The notes beneath the pieces were generated by a model. That model was not told the DNA's origin. It was given only the letters and a program-made list of their open reading frames with translations, and made no database searches. DNA of 8,498 bases from Candidatus Omnitrophota bacterium (GTDB lineage: Bacteria; Omnitrophota; Gorgyraeia; Gygaellales; Profunditerraquicolaceae), in the NCBI GenBank assembly GCA_028714055.1, contig JAQTNB010000038.1, positions 1-8,498 of the forward strand. The letters are read 5' to 3'. This document shows, one piece after another, positions 5,068 to 8,498 of the stretch (positions are counted from its first letter, which is position 1; every line of letters starts with the position of its first letter). The translations under genes and the position numbers were made by a program.

Positions 5068-6362
5068 AATGCCTCCCGGATCTTTTTGATCAGCGCCAGC
5101 TCCTCCTGCGGCGTCCTGACTTCGCCGTTTAATTTCGCGGCAAGGACCTCGGAGAATATCTTGCGGTAATACGGGCCGGGGGCGATGCCGAGCCTGCGCA
5201 GGTCGTCTCCGGAAATATAAAGCTTCATCCCGTTATAGATCTCAAAGAAATCTTCGGTCCTTTTGCGCACGCGCGCATCCTTCGTGCGGGCCCGCAGGAG
5301 TATGATCGCTTCGTAACTGAGAGGCTCCAGGCACCCGAAGATCTCCGAAGGCCTGAGGGACTTTTGAGCCAGGCGCCGGATGAGTGAACCCCCCGCCTTC
5401 TTATAAGAAAGTATCCTTTTTTCATCCCCGCCGCGCAAGGCAAACCTTCGGCAGGTCTCCCTCACCTCATCGTTGTTGAGCTCTTCAAGAAGGCAGGCAA
5501 GATACACAAGCCAGGAATCCACTCCCCGGTGGCGGGGAAATTTTCTCTTAAACCAGGAAAGCTCTCTCTGGCATGAAACGGCCAGGGCCTGGGCTGCAGG
5601 GGGAAACGCGGCGCGGGGATGGATAAAGCCGAAGCCCGTAAGCTCGCGGATACGCTTAAGCTGCTCGAGCACGCGCTTCTCCTTCAGGTTCAATACCAGC
5701 TCATCCCTGAGGCGGTGAGGCCCGACCCGCTGGATCAGCCCCTGCGCGACCGCCTGCTTGAGAAGCCGCAAGCTGAGCGGCTCGATCGTAAAGCCGTACC
5801 TTTTTTCAAAACGGATGGCGCGCAGGATCCGCGTCGGGTCATCCCTGAAACTCAAAGGATGAAGGACCCTGATCTTGCCGCGCCGCAGGTCCTCGGCCCC
5901 GCCGAAGAAATCTACGAGCAGGCCAAAATCACCGGCGGAAATCGACGCCGCCATAGCGTTAATGGTAAAGTCCCGGCGGGCCAGGTCGTCCCTGAGCGTC
6001 CCGCGGCTTACCTGCGGAAGGCAGGCAGGCACGGGATACGTCTCTTTACGGGCAGTGGCAATGTCGACTTTTAAACCCCCCTCCAGCGCAACGCTTGCCG
6101 TCCCGAAACGGGTGTGGCTGACGATGCTGCCGCTGGTGCGCCTGGCAAACTCCTGGGCAAAAAGAATGCCGTCTGCCTCAACCACGATATCCAAATCGAA
6201 ATTCCCCACCCCCAATATCACGTCGCGTACAAAGCCCCCCACAAGGTAGGCGCCGGCCCCCAGCGCGGCGGCGGTATCCTGCGCCGTGGAAATCAACTGC
6301 AGCGTCCGGCGGGGCAATTTTTTCATGCGCTGCCGGATATTTTTATTCTTCAAGTCAGCCAT
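5064..6362 (-). CDS. CCA-adding / poly(A) polymerase family nucleotidyltransferase
   Basis: A 432-residue class II nucleotidyltransferase that adds CCA (or part of it) to tRNA 3' ends, or poly(A) to RNA. The catalytic head spans about residues 30-165: GGFVRD (42-47), the metal-binding FDLDIV with Asp56 and Asp58, the third carboxylate Asp100 in VDIATARKETY, and RRDFTINAMA (129-138). The RNA-binding neck follows with DDPTRILRAIRF (174-185), where the nucleotide-templating EDxxR motif of CCA enzymes appears as Asp174-Asp175-x-x-Arg178. The C-terminal half is helical and less conserved. No HD, CBS or DHH domain is visible. Whether it makes the full CCA, only CC, only A, or poly(A) cannot be decided here, so I give no symbol. 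It begins 3 bases after xerD, with GAGG 9 bases upstream, and its TGA overlaps the next start in ATGA. Confidence 0.9.
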   Translation of the reverse strand: MADLKNKNIRQRMKKLPRRTLQLISTAQDTAAALGAGAYLVGGFVRDVILGVGNFDLDIVVEADGILFAQEFARRTSGSIVSHTRFGTASVALEGGLKVDIATARKETYPVPACLPQVSRGTLRDDLARRDFTINAMAASISAGDFGLLVDFFGGAEDLRRGKIRVLHPLSFRDDPTRILRAIRFEKRYGFTIEPLSLRLLKQAVAQGLIQRVGPHRLRDELVLNLKEKRVLEQLKRIRELTGFGFIHPRAAFPPAAQALAVSCQRELSWFKRKFPRHRGVDSWLVYLACLLEELNNDEVRETCRRFALRGGDEKRILSYKKAGGSLIRRLAQKSLRPSEIFGCLEPLSYEAIILLRARTKDARVRKRTEDFFEIYNGMKLYISGDDLRRLGIAPGPYYRKIFSEVLAAKLNGEVRTPQEELALIKKIREAL

Positions 6363-6365
6363 TTT

Positions 6366-7253
6366 TTAAGGCCTCGGGTGAAAAGAACGGTGTATGCTCT
6401 TAAGCCTGTCCTTGCTGATATGCGTATAGATCTGCGTAGTCGAAATATTGGAATGCCCCAGCATCTCCTGCACCGAACGCAGGTCCGCTCCCCGTTCCAG
6501 AAGGTGCGTGGCAAAGGAGTGGCGCAGGATATGCGGCTTGATCGGTTTTTTGATCCTGGCAAGCCGCGCGTATTGCTTAATAAGTTTCCAGAGCGATTGC
6601 CGGGAGATCCTTTTGCCCGACCTGCTGACGAACAGGTATTCGCATTCTTTGCCTTTAAGCAGCCGCGGCCTGCTTGATGAAATATAGCGGGTAATGGCGG
6701 CGATCGCTTTTTTCCCCAGCGGGATAATGCGCTCTTTGTTGCCCTTGCCGATACAGCGCAAAAACCCGACCTCCAGGTTTACGTTCTCGGTTTTCAGCCC
6801 GCAGACTTCGGAAACCCGCATGCCGGTGGCGTAAAACGTCTCCAGTATCGCCTTATCCCGCATCCCCTGTTTCTCCCGGATGTTCGGCTGTGCCAATAAG
6901 GCATCCACCTCGTTTGTGGAAAGGGTATCCGGCACCTTCTTCCAAAGCTTCGGGGTATCGATAAGGCCGGTAGGGTCGTTTTTCAGTATGCGTTCCCGCA
7001 CCAGGAAACGGTAAAACGTTTTTATCGCGGCCAGGCGCCGGGCGATCGAATTCGGCGATATGCCCTTTTCTTTCTGCGAAAGCATGAATGCCGTTACTTC
7101 TCCCCGCGAGGTCTTGGAGAGCGTATCGATCTTCTGCCCCGCGATAAACTCAAGGTACGCCCCGAGGTCGTCGCGGTAGGCAACCACCGTATTGCGCGCA
7201 AGCCCCCGCTCCGCGGAAAGGTAACTCAGGAACATTTCGACCAGTTCTTTCAT
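6366..7253 (-). CDS. xerD: site-specific tyrosine recombinase, XerD/XerC type
   Basis: A 295-residue tyrosine recombinase of the usual Xer length. The N-terminal SAM-like core-binding domain covers about residues 1-90, including the typical FLSYLSAERGLARNTVVAYR start. The catalytic domain follows and carries all expected residues: Arg146 in TGMRVSE, Lys170 in GKGNKER, His241 and Arg244 in HILRH, His267 in LGHS, and Tyr276 in QIYTH. The protein ends in HPR, as XerD proteins do. Xer recombinases resolve chromosome dimers at dif near the terminus, acting with FtsK. Overall similarity favours XerD over XerC, but a lineage with a single XerH/XerA-like enzyme cannot be excluded. The housekeeping operon context and absence of att sites or phage genes argue against a mobile-element integrase. 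It sits 3 bases before the nucleotidyltransferase start. Confidence 0.92.
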   Translation of the reverse strand: MKELVEMFLSYLSAERGLARNTVVAYRDDLGAYLEFIAGQKIDTLSKTSRGEVTAFMLSQKEKGISPNSIARRLAAIKTFYRFLVRERILKNDPTGLIDTPKLWKKVPDTLSTNEVDALLAQPNIREKQGMRDKAILETFYATGMRVSEVCGLKTENVNLEVGFLRCIGKGNKERIIPLGKKAIAAITRYISSSRPRLLKGKECEYLFVSRSGKRISRQSLWKLIKQYARLARIKKPIKPHILRHSFATHLLERGADLRSVQEMLGHSNISTTQIYTHISKDRLKSIHRSFHPRP

Positions 7254-7259
7254 AATCGC

Positions 7260-7865
7260 TTAAAGAAACGGGTTCTCCTTTTTCTCCTCTCCGATCGTGG
7301 TAACGGGGCCGTGCCCCGGATACACCAGCGTATCGTCGGGAAGCGTAAAAAGCTTTGCGCGGATCGAAGAGACCAGCTGTGCTTCGTCGGCCCCGGGAAA
7401 ATCCGCCCTGCCGATACTGCGGCAGAAAAGGGTATCGCCGCTGAAGACCATATTGCCCATAAGCAGGCTGATGCCGCCGGGCGTGTGGCCCGGCGTATGC
7501 AGCACGCGCAAGGTTATCCCCTGCAGCTCAACAAGGTCTCCGTCTTCAAGCGTACGGACCTGGGCCTTGCATGCAAATGGGCTTGAGAGCATCTGCGACA
7601 GATTAAGCCGGGGGTCGGAGAGCATCCCTTTATCCAGGCTGTGCACATACACCGGGATGCCGAATTTGTCGTTTGCGCCGATATGATCGATGTGCCCGTG
7701 CGTATTTACGATGAACGCGGGGGTAAGCCCGAATTTTTCAAGGGTGCGCCTGATCTTATGCTCCTGGTCGCCGGGGTCGATCAATATGGCTTCTTCTCCG
7801 CGGGCAGAGGCCAAAACGTAACAGTTGACTCCGAAGGGGCCGACGGAGACGCTCTCAATGATCAT
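7260..7865 (-). CDS. metallo-beta-lactamase-fold hydrolase (glyoxalase II-like)
   Basis: A 201-residue single-domain protein of the glyoxalase II/hydroxyacylglutathione hydrolase-like branch of the MBL fold. All metal ligands are present: THGHIDH gives His56, His58, Asp60 and His61; TPGHTPG gives His127; SGDTLF gives Asp144; PGHGP gives His185. The protein is therefore expected to be a binuclear-metal cytosolic hydrolase. It lacks the extra C-terminal substrate-binding domain of true glyoxalase II and is short, as in the YcbL-type proteins. The substrate cannot be read from sequence; a thioester is the usual guess. The start ATG (7863-7865) overlaps the lipoprotein stop by 4 bases, and xerD begins 6 bases after its TAA. 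The class is secure; the physiological role is unknown. Confidence 0.9.
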   Translation of the reverse strand: MIIESVSVGPFGVNCYVLASARGEEAILIDPGDQEHKIRRTLEKFGLTPAFIVNTHGHIDHIGANDKFGIPVYVHSLDKGMLSDPRLNLSQMLSSPFACKAQVRTLEDGDLVELQGITLRVLHTPGHTPGGISLLMGNMVFSGDTLFCRSIGRADFPGADEAQLVSSIRAKLFTLPDDTLVYPGHGPVTTIGEEKKENPFL

Positions 7866-8356
7866 AGCAGAAAATTCTTCACTTTTTGATAGGAAAATTC
7901 CCTCAGGATCGCGGCGCGCAGGCGCTCAGCGTCACTGCGGTGCCTTGAGGCATCTCTCCCGTATGCGTCTTTGCCGATCTGGTCTCTCATCGTCTCCAGC
8001 CGCTTGATATATACCGAGGCCTTTTCGCTGTACGGCGCGCTGATCATTGAACGCATCAGGAGCAGGTTATCCAGCGCTTGCTGGGCGCATTCAAGCTGTT
8101 TTTTGCGGTTGGTCCCGCCGAGCGCCTGGATAAGCTCATCATGCCAGGACTGCCAGTAAAGCAGGTGCTGCCGGTAAAGCTCTTCCTTGGAAAGCCGCGG
8201 CGTCTCATATACCTGCGGCTCCAGCACCAGTTGCTCTTTGCGTTCCAGGTCTTTTTTCGGCTTGCGGGTGAACTTGCGCACAAAGGCCTCGCAGCCGCAG
8301 CAGGAAAACACCAGCAGCCCTACGACACACCAGTTAAAGAAACGGGCACCAGACAT
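7862..8356 (-). CDS. uncharacterised lipoprotein, 164 aa
   Basis: I do not recognise the family. The protein starts with a short, weakly basic N-terminus and a hydrophobic stretch (about residues 6-20), followed by a Cys-rich lipobox region, FSCCGCEAF, with Cys19, Cys20 and Cys22. Cleavage before Cys19 (after V-F-S) or Cys22 (after C-C-G) would give a lipoprotein anchored in the envelope. The mature part is strongly basic near the anchor (RKFTRKPKKDLERK) and then mostly helical, rich in Q, L, R and E, with no visible enzyme motif. I chose the ATG at 8354-8356 rather than an upstream in-frame start at 8395, because it has an AAAGGAG site 7 bases upstream and gives a proper signal peptide; the longer form would overlap ligA. 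Its stop overlaps the next start in ATGA, so it is translationally coupled to the hydrolase gene. Confidence 0.75.
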   Translation of the reverse strand: MSGARFFNWCVVGLLVFSCCGCEAFVRKFTRKPKKDLERKEQLVLEPQVYETPRLSKEELYRQHLLYWQSWHDELIQALGGTNRKKQLECAQQALDNLLLMRSMISAPYSEKASVYIKRLETMRDQIGKDAYGRDASRHRSDAERLRAAILREFSYQKVKNFLL

Positions 8357-8363
8357 AGATAAA

Positions 8364-8370
8364 CTCCTTT
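8364..8370 (-). promoter_or_regulatory. ribosome binding site of the lipoprotein gene
   Basis: AAAGGAG on the minus strand, 7 bases before the ATG at 8356. It lies just past the ligA stop codon and decides the start in favour of the 164-residue lipoprotein form. Confidence 0.7.
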
Positions 8371-8372
8371 TC

Positions 8373-8498
8373 CTATGATGAAGAAAGCCGCGCAAATTCC
8401 TGCTCGTCGATAACGCGCACTCCCAAAGCCTTGGCCTTTGCGTATTTTGTCCCCGGGTCTTTGCCGGCGACCACCAGGTCGGTATTACGGCTGACGCC
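8373..8498 (-). CDS. ligA: NAD+-dependent DNA ligase LigA, C-terminal end (partial)
   Basis: Only the last 41 codons are in the window; the gene continues past the right edge and stops at TAG (8373-8375). The visible peptide matches the second half of the BRCT domain that ends bacterial LigA: a short segment with TDLVVAGKDPGTKYAKA, then LGVRVIDEQEF, then a serine-rich end. The pattern 'T.LVAG..PG.K..KA..LG...I.E.EF' is characteristic of the LigA BRCT domain. LigA seals nicks in DNA during replication and repair using NAD+. Catalytic adenylation and OB-fold domains lie outside the window, so the assignment rests on this tail alone. Another BRCT protein is possible but less likely. The next gene starts 16 bases downstream on the same strand, which suggests co-transcription. 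Confidence 0.85.
   Translation of the reverse strand, partial: GVSRNTDLVVAGKDPGTKYAKAKALGVRVIDEQEFARLSSS

Noticed and set aside
6366..7253. The tyrosine recombinase as an integrase of a mobile element
   Set aside because: It has Xer length and termini, sits 3-6 bases from housekeeping genes on both sides, and no att repeats, excision gene or phage genes are present.
7862..8395. A longer lipoprotein start at 8395, 13 residues upstream
   Set aside because: It would overlap the end of ligA and place a basic, His-rich stretch before the signal peptide; the ATG at 8356 has a good AAAGGAG site.

Overview
The window is a compact bacterial chromosome segment in which every supported gene lies on the minus strand, so it is read here from the right end to the left. 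It holds no RNA genes, insertion sequences, CRISPR arrays or phage genes, and no gene-free stretch longer than about 160 bases. Core genes of DNA repair, tRNA maturation, ribosome assembly and division, packed with 4-base start/stop overlaps, suggest a small streamlined genome. The lipoprotein and the MraZ-led division cluster fit a Gram-negative-type cell. The gene order reminds me of uncultured lineages such as Omnitrophota, but that is a low-confidence impression; a search of RsmH and RbfA would settle it.

Region 1 (8498 to 2736) looks like one long operon: the end of ligA (NAD+-dependent DNA ligase), an uncharacterised lipoprotein, a metallo-beta-lactamase-fold hydrolase, a XerC/XerD-type recombinase, a CCA-adding/poly(A) polymerase-family nucleotidyltransferase, a broken remnant resembling ylxP (DUF503), rbfA, an NrnA-type DHH phosphodiesterase, and ribF (riboflavin kinase/FAD synthetase). 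Many bacteria order this neighbourhood infB-ylxP-rbfA-nrnA-truB-ribF. Here ylxP is reduced to about 25 codons, truB is missing between nrnA and ribF, and xerD plus the nucleotidyltransferase occupy the place of infB.

Region 2 (2735 to 2578) is the only real intergenic region. It carries a weak hairpin terminator, a near-consensus sigma-70 promoter (TTGACA, 17-bp spacer, TATACT) and three AAAGTG-like boxes at exact 10-bp spacing just after the predicted transcription start. These resemble known MraZ binding boxes.

Region 3 (2577 to 1) is the start of the division and cell-wall (dcw) cluster: mraZ, rsmH, an ftsL-like gene and the first 275 codons of ftsI, which runs off the left end just before its catalytic serine. 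MraZ probably regulates its own operon through the boxes.

No wholly new system is evident. The most informative items are the ylxP-like remnant at a rearranged infB/rbfA locus, the MraZ operator, and the unassigned lipoprotein.
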